Source: Chitinophagaceae bacterium
Lineage (GTDB): Bacteria > Bacteroidota > Bacteroidia > Chitinophagales > Chitinophagaceae
Assembly: GCA_003489485.1 (NCBI GenBank)
Contig: DNMB01000109.1
Location: forward strand, 1-21,991
Direction: 5' to 3'
DNA: 21,991 nt
Within the stretch, counting starts at the first letter, position 1; each line of letters begins with the position of its first letter. Made by a program: the position numbers and the translations under genes. This document shows positions 15,455 through 21,991 of this stretch, in pieces. The notes below the pieces were generated by a model. It did no database searches, had not been told where the DNA came from, and was given only the letters and a program-made list of their open reading frames with translations.

Positions 15455-16675
15455 TTAGGCATCCATTTCGCCCGCGATCAGGTTCAAGCTACTCATGGTA
15501 ATGATCGCATCGCTTAGCATGGCCCCTTTTACCAACTCCTCAAAAGCCTGGTAGTAAATAAAACAAGGTCTTCTAAAATGCAATCGATAGGGCGCTCTTC
15601 CGCCATCACTGATCAGATAGAACCCCAGCTCGCCATTTCCTCCCTCTACGGAGTGGTACACTTCTCCGGCCGGAATGTCGGTCTCTCCCATGATGATCTT
15701 GAAATGATAGATGAGCGCTTCCATTTTAGTGTACACATCTTGCTTGGCAGGAAGATAATACTCCGGCACATCGGCATGGTATACTTCGGCATCCGTACCG
15801 GTAAAGGCTTGTACCTTCTGGTAAGCCTGTCTGATGATGGACAAACTCTGCCACATCTCTTGTTCGCGCACCAACCAGCGGTCATAACTGTCTCCGGTGC
15901 TGCCCACAGGAATGGTAAACTCAAAATCTTGATAGCTGCTGTAAGGAGCATGAACCCGCACATCATAATCTACCCCGGCCGCACGCAGATTGGGGCCGGT
16001 AAATCCGTAGTTCAGTGCTCGCTCCGCACTGATGCCACCAACACCAATGGTGCGGTCCATAAAGATGCGGTTGCGTTGAAACATGTTCTCGAATTCTTTG
16101 AGCGCCTTGGGATACTCGTCAAGGAATTTTTCGAGCTTCTGAAAAGCGATATCGTTAAAGTTGCGTTCAAAACCACCAATGCGACCCATGTTGGTCGTTA
16201 AGCGAGCCCCGCAGATCTCTTCGTAGATCTCATAGATCAGTTCGCGGTATTGCATCACGTACAAAAAACCGGTATAGGCGCCGGCATCTACCCCCATGAT
16301 CGAATTACAGATCAGGTGATCGGCAATGCGAGCCAATTCCATCACAATGACCCTCAAGTAATCGACGCGCTTGGGTGTAGTAATGCCCAGCAATTTTTCG
16401 CACGTCATGTGCCAACCCATATTATTGAGCGGAGAAGAGCAGTAGTTGAGGCGATCGGTCAGTGTGGTGATCTGTGCCAGCGGACGACGCTCGGCCAGTT
16501 TTTCGAAGGCCCGGTGAATATAGCCGATGGTCTGATCGGCCGATACGATCCGTTCGCCATCGAGCTCGAGAATATTTTGCATGACCCCGTGCGTGGCCGG
16601 GTGCGTAGGCCCCAGATTTAACGTGGTGGTCGTTTTCTCGATCGATCCTTCTGGCAGTTTTATGTGTTCACTCAT
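15455..16675 (-). CDS. nuoD: NADH-quinone oxidoreductase subunit D (49 kDa type)
   Basis: NuoD, related to the large subunit of NiFe hydrogenases, forms the quinone-reduction site together with NuoB. The 406-residue protein starts with a short hydrophilic tail and then has the signature LGPTHPATHGVMQ (21-33), whose histidines line the quinone pocket. TDRLNYCSSPLNNMGW (73-88) includes Tyr78, in the position of the quinone-binding tyrosine. The C-terminus RRPCFIYYQAFEELVKGAML and the final NLIAGEMDA are normal; the NiFe-binding cysteine pairs of hydrogenases are absent, as expected. It is not fused to nuoC, unlike in E. coli. It follows nuoC by 32 bases, in which a GC palindrome lies. Confidence 0.97.
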   Translation of the reverse strand: MSEHIKLPEGSIEKTTTTLNLGPTHPATHGVMQNILELDGERIVSADQTIGYIHRAFEKLAERRPLAQITTLTDRLNYCSSPLNNMGWHMTCEKLLGITTPKRVDYLRVIVMELARIADHLICNSIMGVDAGAYTGFLYVMQYRELIYEIYEEICGARLTTNMGRIGGFERNFNDIAFQKLEKFLDEYPKALKEFENMFQRNRIFMDRTIGVGGISAERALNYGFTGPNLRAAGVDYDVRVHAPYSSYQDFEFTIPVGSTGDSYDRWLVREQEMWQSLSIIRQAYQKVQAFTGTDAEVYHADVPEYYLPAKQDVYTKMEALIYHFKIIMGETDIPAGEVYHSVEGGNGELGFYLISDGGRAPYRLHFRRPCFIYYQAFEELVKGAMLSDAIITMSSLNLIAGEMDA

Positions 16676-16682
16676 ACAATGG

Positions 16683-16694
16683 CCCCCCGGGGGG
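16683..16694. repeat. Perfect GC palindrome between nuoC and nuoD
   Basis: Six C followed by six G form a perfect 12-base palindrome in the 32-base gap between nuoC and nuoD, ending seven bases before the nuoD ATG. The surrounding bases are AT-rich. As RNA it could fold only with the central bases unpaired, and its G run could also act as an unusual purine-rich ribosome-binding stretch. No function can be assigned. Confidence 0.6.
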
Positions 16695-16707
16695 AGTTTA
16701 TTCTTGT

Positions 16708-17214
16708 TTAGCCGCGGCCAAACATTTCGTCATCTTTATCGATACGGGTTTGATCTTCTAACGGAAACTCCTTTCGCATGGGGAAATAATCCATCTCATC
16801 GACATTGAGTATCCTCTTTAAATTGGGATGTCCTACAAAGTTGATCCCAAAAAAATCGTAAGTCTCGCGTTCCATCCAATTGGCCGAAGAGAACAATCCC
16901 GTAGCCGTATAGACATCGGGCTGCAAGACACCTGTAAATACTTTAAAGCGAAGGCGAATGTTCTCGGTGAGGTTGTGCAAATGGTAGACCACGGCCAACT
17001 CGCGACCAGTTTGATCGGGATAGTGCACCCCGGTCAGATCGGTCAAAAAGATAAAACCCAGTTGCGGGTCGTCGTAGAGAAAATTGAGCACCTTCAGATT
17101 CATTTCCTTGGGCGCCTCGAACTGCAGCATACCATACGAGTCTGAAAATCCGCTGACCTGGTCACCGAACTTATCTATCAATCGTTGCTGTATGATCTCG
17201 TTTGTCAATGACAT
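16708..17214 (-). CDS. nuoC: NADH-quinone oxidoreductase subunit C (30 kDa type)
   Basis: NuoC is a structural subunit of the peripheral arm that packs against NuoD and NuoB. The 168-residue protein carries the family signature WMERETYDFFGINFVGHPNL (113-132), followed by KRILNVDEMDYFPMRKEFPL (133-152). Before this is the LTDLTGVHYP region and a beta-rich core typical of the respiratory 30-kDa domain. It is a separate gene here, which is the ancestral state; E. coli and relatives fuse it with NuoD. The start ATG at 17214 lies 41 bases after nuoB. Another ATG four bases upstream is out of frame. The tail after 150 is short and acidic. Confidence 0.96.
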   Translation of the reverse strand: MSLTNEIIQQRLIDKFGDQVSGFSDSYGMLQFEAPKEMNLKVLNFLYDDPQLGFIFLTDLTGVHYPDQTGRELAVVYHLHNLTENIRLRFKVFTGVLQPDVYTATGLFSSANWMERETYDFFGINFVGHPNLKRILNVDEMDYFPMRKEFPLEDQTRIDKDDEMFGRG

Positions 17215-17255
17215 CCATTCCTTTTTGCGGCAAACGTGCTTTTACACGTATTGCC

Positions 17256-17840
17256 TTATTGAATACCGTAACTTTCTAACAATGCTTTATAGCCCTCTGC
17301 GTTGCGACGTCGAAGGCTTTCTTTTCCGACCAGATCTTGAATACGAAGCACACCGTCAATGATCGCTTCGGGTCGGGGCGGACAGCCGGGCACATACACA
17401 TCGACCGGTACGACCTGGTCGATTCCCTGTAACACACTGTAGGTATCGAAAATACCACCGCTACTCGCACAAGCACCCACGGCAATTACCCAGCGGGGCT
17501 CGGCCATTTGCAAATACACTTGTTTTACGACGGGTCCCATCTTTTTGGCGATCGTTCCCATCACCATCAGCAGATCGCATTGACGAGGAGAAAATCCCAC
17601 ACGCTCCGAACCAAAACGGGCCAGATCGTAATGCGAACCCATCGTTGCCATAAACTCAATGCCACAGCAAGAAGTGGCAAAAGGCAGAGGCCAAATGGAA
17701 TTTTTTCTGGCCAGCCCAATGACGGTGTCGAGTGAAGTGGCAAAGAAACCCTCTCCCTGGTGTCCATCGGGCATGGGGGCCATACTAATGTCTGCCTCCA
17801 GCGGCTTTTGAATAAGATTGTACGATACCGGACGACTCAT
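17256..17840 (-). CDS. nuoB: NADH-quinone oxidoreductase subunit B (cluster N2)
   Basis: NuoB holds the terminal 4Fe-4S cluster N2, which reduces quinone. The 194-residue protein has the unusual adjacent cysteine pair C58-C59 in ATSCCGIEFM. The remaining two ligands are C124 in VGACASSGG and C153 in VPGCPPRPEA. RFGSERVGFSPRQCDLLMVMG (76-96) is the family core between them. The N-terminus (1-30) is slightly long and hydrophilic compared with E. coli. The start is a plain ATG 57 bases after nuoA. The site is complete, so the enzyme should be electron-transfer competent. Confidence 0.97.
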   Translation of the reverse strand: MSRPVSYNLIQKPLEADISMAPMPDGHQGEGFFATSLDTVIGLARKNSIWPLPFATSCCGIEFMATMGSHYDLARFGSERVGFSPRQCDLLMVMGTIAKKMGPVVKQVYLQMAEPRWVIAVGACASSGGIFDTYSVLQGIDQVVPVDVYVPGCPPRPEAIIDGVLRIQDLVGKESLRRRNAEGYKALLESYGIQ

Positions 17841-17897
17841 ATTCCAATCATTTTATAACATAACAAGCGCTCAAGGCGAATGTTGTTGTTTGCGTTC

Positions 17898-18293
17898 TTA
17901 GTCTTCCCATTTCAAGGCTCCCTTTTTAATGATGTAGACAAAGCCACACAAGAAGAAACCAACGAATAGGGCTACTGCAATAAATCCGTTCCATCCCAGG
18001 CCTTTGAAGTTGACGGCATAGGGATAGAAGAAGATCACTTCCACATCAAAAAGCACGAAGAGAATGGCGGTGAGAAAATACTTGATGGCCATCGGCTGGC
18101 GGGCATCGCCATGTGATTCAATACCGCTGGCAAAATTTTGCAGCTTATCGCTGGTCTTGCGACGAGGCCCTAGTAAATGCGTGGCCATCATCAAAAAGGC
18201 AACCAGCCCTACTGCAATTAAAACCTGCAGGGCCAGTGGCAAATAGGTAGAGGCATTCGAGGCCGTGGAGCCCATTTGCAACCAGTATAACAT
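17898..18293 (-). CDS. nuoA: NADH-quinone oxidoreductase subunit A
   Basis: NuoA is a three-helix membrane subunit next to NuoH and NuoJ. The 131-residue reading from the ATG at 18293 has helices at about 18-41, 71-92 and 101-122. Family signatures are the loop KLQNFASGIESHGDARQ (50-66), which replaces the more usual YECG form, and ILFVLFDVEVIFFYPYA (77-93) with the conserved Asp-Val-Glu. A second in-frame ATG at 18275 would remove six residues and is equally compatible with the family. It would also leave more leader after the promoter-like box just upstream. It is first in the 14-gene operon, with 24 bases between the preceding TPR stop codon and the first ATG. Confidence 0.96.
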   Translation of the reverse strand: MLYWLQMGSTASNASTYLPLALQVLIAVGLVAFLMMATHLLGPRRKTSDKLQNFASGIESHGDARQPMAIKYFLTAILFVLFDVEVIFFYPYAVNFKGLGWNGFIAVALFVGFFLCGFVYIIKKGALKWED

Positions 18294-18312
18294 GTGCTGT
18301 TTTTTCTGGGCG

Positions 18313-18320
18313 CAAAATTA
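18313..18320 (-). promoter_or_regulatory. Candidate -7 box of the nuo operon promoter
   Basis: TAATTTTG on the minus strand is a perfect match to the Bacteroidota -7 consensus TAnnTTTG, and its first three bases are the stop codon of the TPR gene. Transcription would begin near 18306, leaving about 13 bases before the ATG at 18293 or about 31 before the ATG at 18275. A TTTTG lies 14 bases upstream (18339-18335), shorter than the usual spacing, so the -33 element is weak. The motif match is direct; activity is inference. Confidence 0.4.
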
Positions 18321-20147
18321 AGGAGCAATGGCGACAAAACCGGCATGATATCGACGCAAAGCGGTCTGATGTAACGTATTGGGCTTTGGTGCCGCCGCAG
18401 TCTTGGGTGCTTGGTCAGATTTAGGGGCGTTATCGGGTTTGGGCTGTGGGGCTTTCTCAAGCACGCTGATGTTTTGTTGGATGGCCGCATTGGTCGGATC
18501 CAAAGACAGCATACGTCGCAGGTAGAAAAGCGCTTTGTCTTTGTCTTTCAATATGTTAGCACTATATGCAGCCAAATAACCCGATACCCCGATGATGGTC
18601 TTTAGGTTCTTGACCGTATCTTTTTCTAAGATAACAAGGTATTTCTCTGCCCAGGGTACGGCCGTTCCCATTTCCATGGTAGTGTCGATGGCACGTTGAA
18701 TGTTATATTTCATCATGTATCCGAAAGACTCCTCAGGATACTTTACGACATAGACCCCGAACAAACTATCGGCAACGCCATAGGACTTGCCCTGATAATA
18801 GGCAAAACCGGCATCGAACAGATCACGCTGGCTGGGGTTGGCCTTGGTAGTAAGGATCAGGGTGCGCAGATCTCCTTCGATAATACGGCTCAAGCTGTCG
18901 CCTTTTGCCTTGAAGCGATCAGCCCCTTTCTTTAGCAGATCTACCTTTAGACTCACGAGGGTATCAATACGGGTAGATTGTAAATAAGTATCAAATACCT
19001 CGGTGGGGGTTCCACCGGTCTTATCGATAATGTCGGCGCGCAATTGAAAATCGTAGAGCGCTACACCATCCATGTCATCTCCTGTGCGGCCAAAGAACAG
19101 ATCGCTGTATTTTTTTGCATTGGCAAAAGAGGCGGCAGCCGCTTCGGCCTGCTGTTGTTTGGCAAGGGTATCGCCCTGCTGAAAGAAAGCATCGGCCAAC
19201 AAGCGATATACGCGAGGCTTGGTCATGTTACCAAGGGCTGCGATCACTTGCTCCGATTTGGCAATGGCACAGGCAAAATCTCCGCGCGCCCAGCAAAGCT
19301 GTGAGTAGAGGAACTCATCTTGAATATTCTTTTCGGGCTGCTTGGTTTCGATATACTTCTGCAACTGTTGTTCGGCGGTCGCATAATCGCGGCGATAGAA
19401 GTAGTAATAGAACAACTCATAGTAGGCAGGCGTAAAGCGGGGATCTTTTTGCACACAATCGGTGAGGTATTGCAAGACCAGCTCCCAGTTTTTTTGCGAA
19501 TCGAATAAACGAGCCAGACGATAGCTGGCCAGCGCATACCCCGGATTCAGTTTCAGGGCCTCGGTATAATTTTGAAATGCTTCGCCACCGCCCTCTCCGG
19601 GACGCGCCTTACGAATGGCGTTACCTAAGAGCAGATACATCTCGGCATTCTTATCTCCCTTTTCGATCTGTGCGCTCATTTTGCCGATCACATAATTGAG
19701 ATCGCCACTCTTGGCTTCGATATTGGAGCGAGACACCGCATTGAGAATATCGATGTTGTCTCCCTTCCGGGTACGGCTCATGGTCAGGGCCGATTCAAAT
19801 TTCTGACGGGCTTCGTTCGTTTTATTCTCCAGCAGGTCGGCATGACCGGCTCCCACCATCACCAATGGTGAGTTGGCGGCCAGTTGCAGAGCTTTGTCGT
19901 ACCAGTTTCTGGCAACGGCTGCTCTCTTTACTGAATCCAACTCGCGTTCAATGACCGCTTGTCCACCCCAATACAATACTTCGGGATCGGCAGGATTGGC
20001 CTTCAATAATTGCTGAAAGGTTTGGTCGGCCAGCTCAAAACGCTGGGCAAAAAGATGATTCTTTCCATCTTGTACTGTTTGTCCACTCACTGTAACGGAT
20101 ACACCGAAACAAATCGAGAGTACTACATAAAATCGTTTCATCAACAT
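18318..20147 (-). CDS. Secreted tetratricopeptide-repeat protein
   Basis: This 609-residue protein has a signal-peptide-like N-terminus (basic MLMKRF, hydrophobic 7-20, probable cleavage after SG at 22). A series of helical repeats of TPR type follows. Recognisable units include HLFAQRFELADQTFQQLLKANPADPEVLYW (31-60), the segment around EAFQNYTEALKLNPGYALASYRLARL (189-214), the YAT..EQQLQKY unit (255-265), and a last unit ending ALFYLRRMLSLDPTNAA (539-555). Such proteins act as scaffolds; no catalytic motif is visible. After 565 the chain turns into a Pro/Lys/Ala-rich linker (PQPKPDNAPKSDQAPKTAAA) and ends in a short unrelated tail (TALRRYHAGFVAIAP). It follows the PstS-like lipoprotein by 41 bases. 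The second start (M3 at 20141) is also possible. TATATTTA at 20178-20171 is one base off the -7 consensus. A role near the TonB/ExbBD motor is suggested only by general knowledge of such neighbourhoods. Confidence 0.85.
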   Translation of the reverse strand: MLMKRFYVVLSICFGVSVTVSGQTVQDGKNHLFAQRFELADQTFQQLLKANPADPEVLYWGGQAVIERELDSVKRAAVARNWYDKALQLAANSPLVMVGAGHADLLENKTNEARQKFESALTMSRTRKGDNIDILNAVSRSNIEAKSGDLNYVIGKMSAQIEKGDKNAEMYLLLGNAIRKARPGEGGGEAFQNYTEALKLNPGYALASYRLARLFDSQKNWELVLQYLTDCVQKDPRFTPAYYELFYYYFYRRDYATAEQQLQKYIETKQPEKNIQDEFLYSQLCWARGDFACAIAKSEQVIAALGNMTKPRVYRLLADAFFQQGDTLAKQQQAEAAAASFANAKKYSDLFFGRTGDDMDGVALYDFQLRADIIDKTGGTPTEVFDTYLQSTRIDTLVSLKVDLLKKGADRFKAKGDSLSRIIEGDLRTLILTTKANPSQRDLFDAGFAYYQGKSYGVADSLFGVYVVKYPEESFGYMMKYNIQRAIDTTMEMGTAVPWAEKYLVILEKDTVKNLKTIIGVSGYLAAYSANILKDKDKALFYLRRMLSLDPTNAAIQQNISVLEKAPQPKPDNAPKSDQAPKTAAAPKPNTLHQTALRRYHAGFVAIAP

Positions 20148-20188
20148 GAGCAGTTTCGCTTTAAGGGGTGTAAATATAATATAATTAG

Positions 20189-21106
20189 TTACTCATTGAC
20201 CTGCACAGGACGAATCCCCAGTCTTTTTTGGGCAGGGGCCAGATAAGCTCTTCTGAAAATGATCTGGCCAATTTCGCCGCTCACAAAATGCGCAAAGCCG
20301 GTAGCCAGCCCGCGGTGTCTTTCTTTTAGGATGTACACAAGATCGCGCACCATGGGATAGCGCTTGGCATAGATGTTGGCCTGATAGGCTTTTACATAAT
20401 AGCCTTTTAGGTCTGTGCTTTCTATGTGCGCCACTTTGATCTTTTTCAAAAAACTTAGTTGGGCCGAGTCTTCGGGGTTGCCCACCCAGCCCACGCCAAC
20501 AAAACCCACTACGCCCGGATGAGTTGACACATAATCGATAACACCCTCACTGCTGCGGGCTGCCATTGCTGTGCTGGTCAAGGACTCGCCTTTCAATATG
20601 GAATCTACAATAAATCTGACAGTACTGGTGGCCTTGATGCCATCAAAGACAGGGATTAACTTTTTGTTATGTTTACCGGTAAGGATGTCTTTGATCTCAT
20701 TCATGGTAAAAATGGTATCGGCCGAACCGGGATGGACCACTACCGCAATACCATCGCGCGCAACCACCAGACTTCTTGCATTGACCTTGAGTGAGTCGGC
20801 CATCAGCGCTCTTTCTTCTGCAGAAGGACGGCGAGTTACCAGCACCATGCGTACACTATCATTGAGCAGATCGCGCAAACAATCCGCTTCGGTTTTGTAG
20901 GTCACCGAAATGGTGGTACCGGGATGATTGGACTCGTACACCTGCACCAACTCATCTACGATGGGTTTGAAGGTTTCATCGGCGCTAATGCGAACCGATC
21001 CTCTGTCGGGTGTATCGGGTAATTCGTTTCGCTGCTCTTCGTACGACTTGCATCCTGAACAACACAATAGCCACCCTATGAAAAAAGCACAAGCACTTCG
21101 TAACAT
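20189..21106 (-). CDS. PstS-like substrate-binding lipoprotein
   Basis: This 305-residue protein resembles the phosphate-binding PstS/PBP-like family. It has a short hydrophobic leader ending LLCCSGC, in which C19 (after Ser-Gly) is the most likely lipidated cysteine. The domain begins GSVRISADETFKPIVDELVQ (36-55), continues with VTYKTEADCLRDLLNDSVRM (68-87), and contains ARDGIAVVVHPGSADTIFTM (116-135) and IKDILTGK (138-145). The SSEGVIDYVSTHPGVVGFVG segment (185-204) and the C-terminal AKRYPMVRDLVYILKE and FAHFVSGEIGQIIFRRAYL motifs are those of PstS-type proteins. No pstC, pstA or pstB genes are nearby, so it is probably not part of a phosphate importer, and its ligand is unknown. It lies between a small membrane gene (11 bases) and the TPR gene (41 bases), and the three are probably co-transcribed. 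Confidence 0.85.
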   Translation of the reverse strand: MLRSACAFFIGWLLCCSGCKSYEEQRNELPDTPDRGSVRISADETFKPIVDELVQVYESNHPGTTISVTYKTEADCLRDLLNDSVRMVLVTRRPSAEERALMADSLKVNARSLVVARDGIAVVVHPGSADTIFTMNEIKDILTGKHNKKLIPVFDGIKATSTVRFIVDSILKGESLTSTAMAARSSEGVIDYVSTHPGVVGFVGVGWVGNPEDSAQLSFLKKIKVAHIESTDLKGYYVKAYQANIYAKRYPMVRDLVYILKERHRGLATGFAHFVSGEIGQIIFRRAYLAPAQKRLGIRPVQVNE

Positions 21107-21117
21107 GTATTCTTCTT

Positions 21118-21354
21118 TTACTCTTTTGTTTTATACCCTCTGTGCACTCTCCAAGCGCCATACAACAAACAAACCGCACCAAAAATGCGATCGGTCAGGT
21201 CGGGCGGAAAACGCAGGTTGATCTCCAGGTCCAATTGGCTGCGCAGCGAAAAGAACAGACCCGCGAGCAGAAACAATCCACCCATGCTGTACTCCCTTAC
21301 TTTTTGCATGCGAGAACGATGCGCCTGCTTTTGCTTTTCGTATTCCTGAAACAT
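21118..21354 (-). CDS. Small membrane protein of unknown function
   Basis: I do not recognise this family with certainty. From the ATG at 21354 the product has 78 residues: a basic N-terminus ([20 protein letters not shown]), a hydrophobic helix (about 24-37, [14 protein letters not shown]), a polar segment around [19 protein letters not shown], and a second hydrophobic helix (about 56-67, [12 protein letters not shown]). It ends in a basic tail ([10 protein letters not shown]). The positive-inside rule would put both ends in the cytoplasm. A longer reading from 21405 exists, but its extra 17 residues run into the intergenic region shared with hisS. It is 11 bases before the PstS-like gene and is probably first in that transcript. 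CTAATTTG at 21369-21362 is an imperfect -7-like box. Confidence 0.7.
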   Translation of the reverse strand: MFQEYEKQKQAHRSRMQKVREYSMGGLFLLAGLFFSLRSQLDLEINLRFPPDLTDRIFGAVCLLYGAWRVHRGYKTKE

Positions 21355-21439
21355 AAGTGGGCAAATTAGCCAAATTTTCAGTGTAACGAATGGGCCTTTG
21401 TTCAATTGCCAAATCAGCTCGGGGTTAAGCAGGTCTGGT

Positions 21440-21447
21440 TATATTTG
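21440..21447 (+). promoter_or_regulatory. Candidate -7 box of the hisS promoter
   Basis: TATATTTG on the plus strand matches TAnnTTTG exactly and ends 34 bases before the hisS ATG, giving an expected leader of about 28 bases. No TTG is present 17-23 bases upstream. It lies in the 127-base region between the divergent small membrane gene and hisS, which must hold the promoters for both directions. Confidence 0.4.
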
Positions 21448-21481
21448 CAAAACAGGTATTGCCTGCACAATTCGCTGCGCT

Positions 21482-21991
21482 ATGACCAAACCCAGCCTTC
21501 CGCCCGGCACCAGAGATTTTTCGGCCGAGGTGGTCCGAAAAAGAAACTACATTTTCAACACCATTCGCTCGGTGTTCGAATGTTACGGATTTGGTCCGCT
21601 CGAAACCCCCGCCATGGAGCAGCTCGATACCCTGATGGGCAAGTATGGCGAAGAGGGCGACAAGCTGATCTTTAAGATCCTCAACAACGGACTGGACAAT
21701 CCAGAAAAAGAGAAACAGACCAGAACCGCACTAGAACAGGTCTTGCAGGGAAAGAGCAATAAAGACCTGACCGAAAGAGCACTTCGCTACGATCTGACCA
21801 TCCCCTTTGCGCGCTATGTGGCGACCTGGCATCAGCAACTGGCCTTTCCGTTCAAACGCTACCAGATGCAACCGGTCTGGCGGGCCGACCGACCACAAAA
21901 AGGACGCTACCGCGAGTTCTACCAATGTGATGTGGATGTAGTGGGCAGCCGCTCCTTGCTCAATGAACTAGAGTTAGGATGTATCTGCCAT
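21482..21991 (+). CDS. hisS: Histidyl-tRNA synthetase, N-terminal part (runs off the window)
   Basis: HisRS charges tRNA-His and is a class II synthetase. The first 170 codons are present, open to the window edge. The start [20 protein letters not shown] (1-20) carries the family's PxGTRD motif. Motif 1 lies around [19 protein letters not shown], and motif 2 is [20 protein letters not shown] followed by [10 protein letters not shown] (126-155), with its ATP-binding arginines. [13 protein letters not shown] (102-114) is also diagnostic. Between the ETPAMEQ region and RYDLT there is a segment of about 35 mostly polar residues (66-100) not found in the E. coli enzyme; a longer form is, to my knowledge, usual in Bacteroidota. 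It is the only clear plus-strand gene in the window. The last residues (GCICH) are too close to the edge to judge. Confidence 0.95.
   Translation, partial: MTKPSLPPGTRDFSAEVVRKRNYIFNTIRSVFECYGFGPLETPAMEQLDTLMGKYGEEGDKLIFKILNNGLDNPEKEKQTRTALEQVLQGKSNKDLTERALRYDLTIPFARYVATWHQQLAFPFKRYQMQPVWRADRPQKGRYREFYQCDVDVVGSRSLLNELELGCICH

Noticed and set aside
21960..21991. Possible frameshift at the end of hisS (last residues GCICH look unlike the family)
   Set aside because: Only about five codons are involved and the window ends there, so a local sequence difference cannot be told from a frameshift.
1..21991. Mobile elements, CRISPR arrays, tRNA or rRNA genes, defence systems
   Set aside because: I read the gaps on both strands and saw no transposase frames, repeat-spacer units, cloverleaf-like sequences or known defence genes; gaps are short and genes are core metabolism or envelope functions.

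Overview
The window looks like a chromosomal segment of a Bacteroidota bacterium, most likely of the Chitinophagaceae/Sphingobacteriia side. The evidence is a TonB with the N-terminal motif typical of that phylum, an exbB-exbD-exbD-tonB gene order with two different ExbD proteins, a short NuoG without the molybdopterin-like domain, and several -7-like boxes of the form TAnnTTTG. The family-level placement is inference.

Layout: almost everything lies on the minus strand, so transcription runs from high to low coordinates. At the right edge the 5' part of hisS (histidyl-tRNA synthetase, + strand, 21482 to the edge) is divergent from a minus-strand series. That series begins with a 78-residue membrane protein (21354-21118), a PstS-like lipoprotein (21106-20189) and a secreted TPR protein (20147-18318). 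Then comes a complete, uninterrupted 14-gene complex I operon, nuoA-nuoN (18293-5068), in canonical order with nuoC and nuoD unfused. A lone MacB/FtsX-type ABC permease (5001-3718) follows. After a 188-bp gap comes the energy-transducing set exbB, exbD, exbD, tonB (3529-463), closed by a strong intrinsic terminator (412-441). The 5' end of mnmE (tRNA-modifying GTPase) runs off the left edge (393-1).

Functional reading: complex I oxidises NADH and builds proton-motive force. ExbB/ExbD/TonB spend that force to drive outer-membrane receptors. The PstS-like and TPR proteins are envelope proteins of unknown role here; from general knowledge such a pair is often found near ExbBD-TonB genes in Bacteroidota. 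Genes are tightly packed, with intercistronic gaps of 1-66 bp in the nuo cluster. There is no stretch over 300 bp without a gene, and I see no tRNA, rRNA, insertion sequence, CRISPR array or prophage.

Several starts were moved inward from the longest open frame (nuoL, nuoK, nuoJ, nuoH, nuoF, nuoE and the small membrane gene), because the longer versions begin at TTG/GTG, overlap the preceding gene, or extend beyond the family N-terminus. I found no evidence of a new multi-gene system. The points most worth checking are the unusual cysteine pattern at the end of the short NuoG, the promoter-like box overlapping the TPR stop codon before nuoA, the terminator/promoter juxtaposition before mnmE, and the cysteine pair and insertion in the two ExbD proteins.
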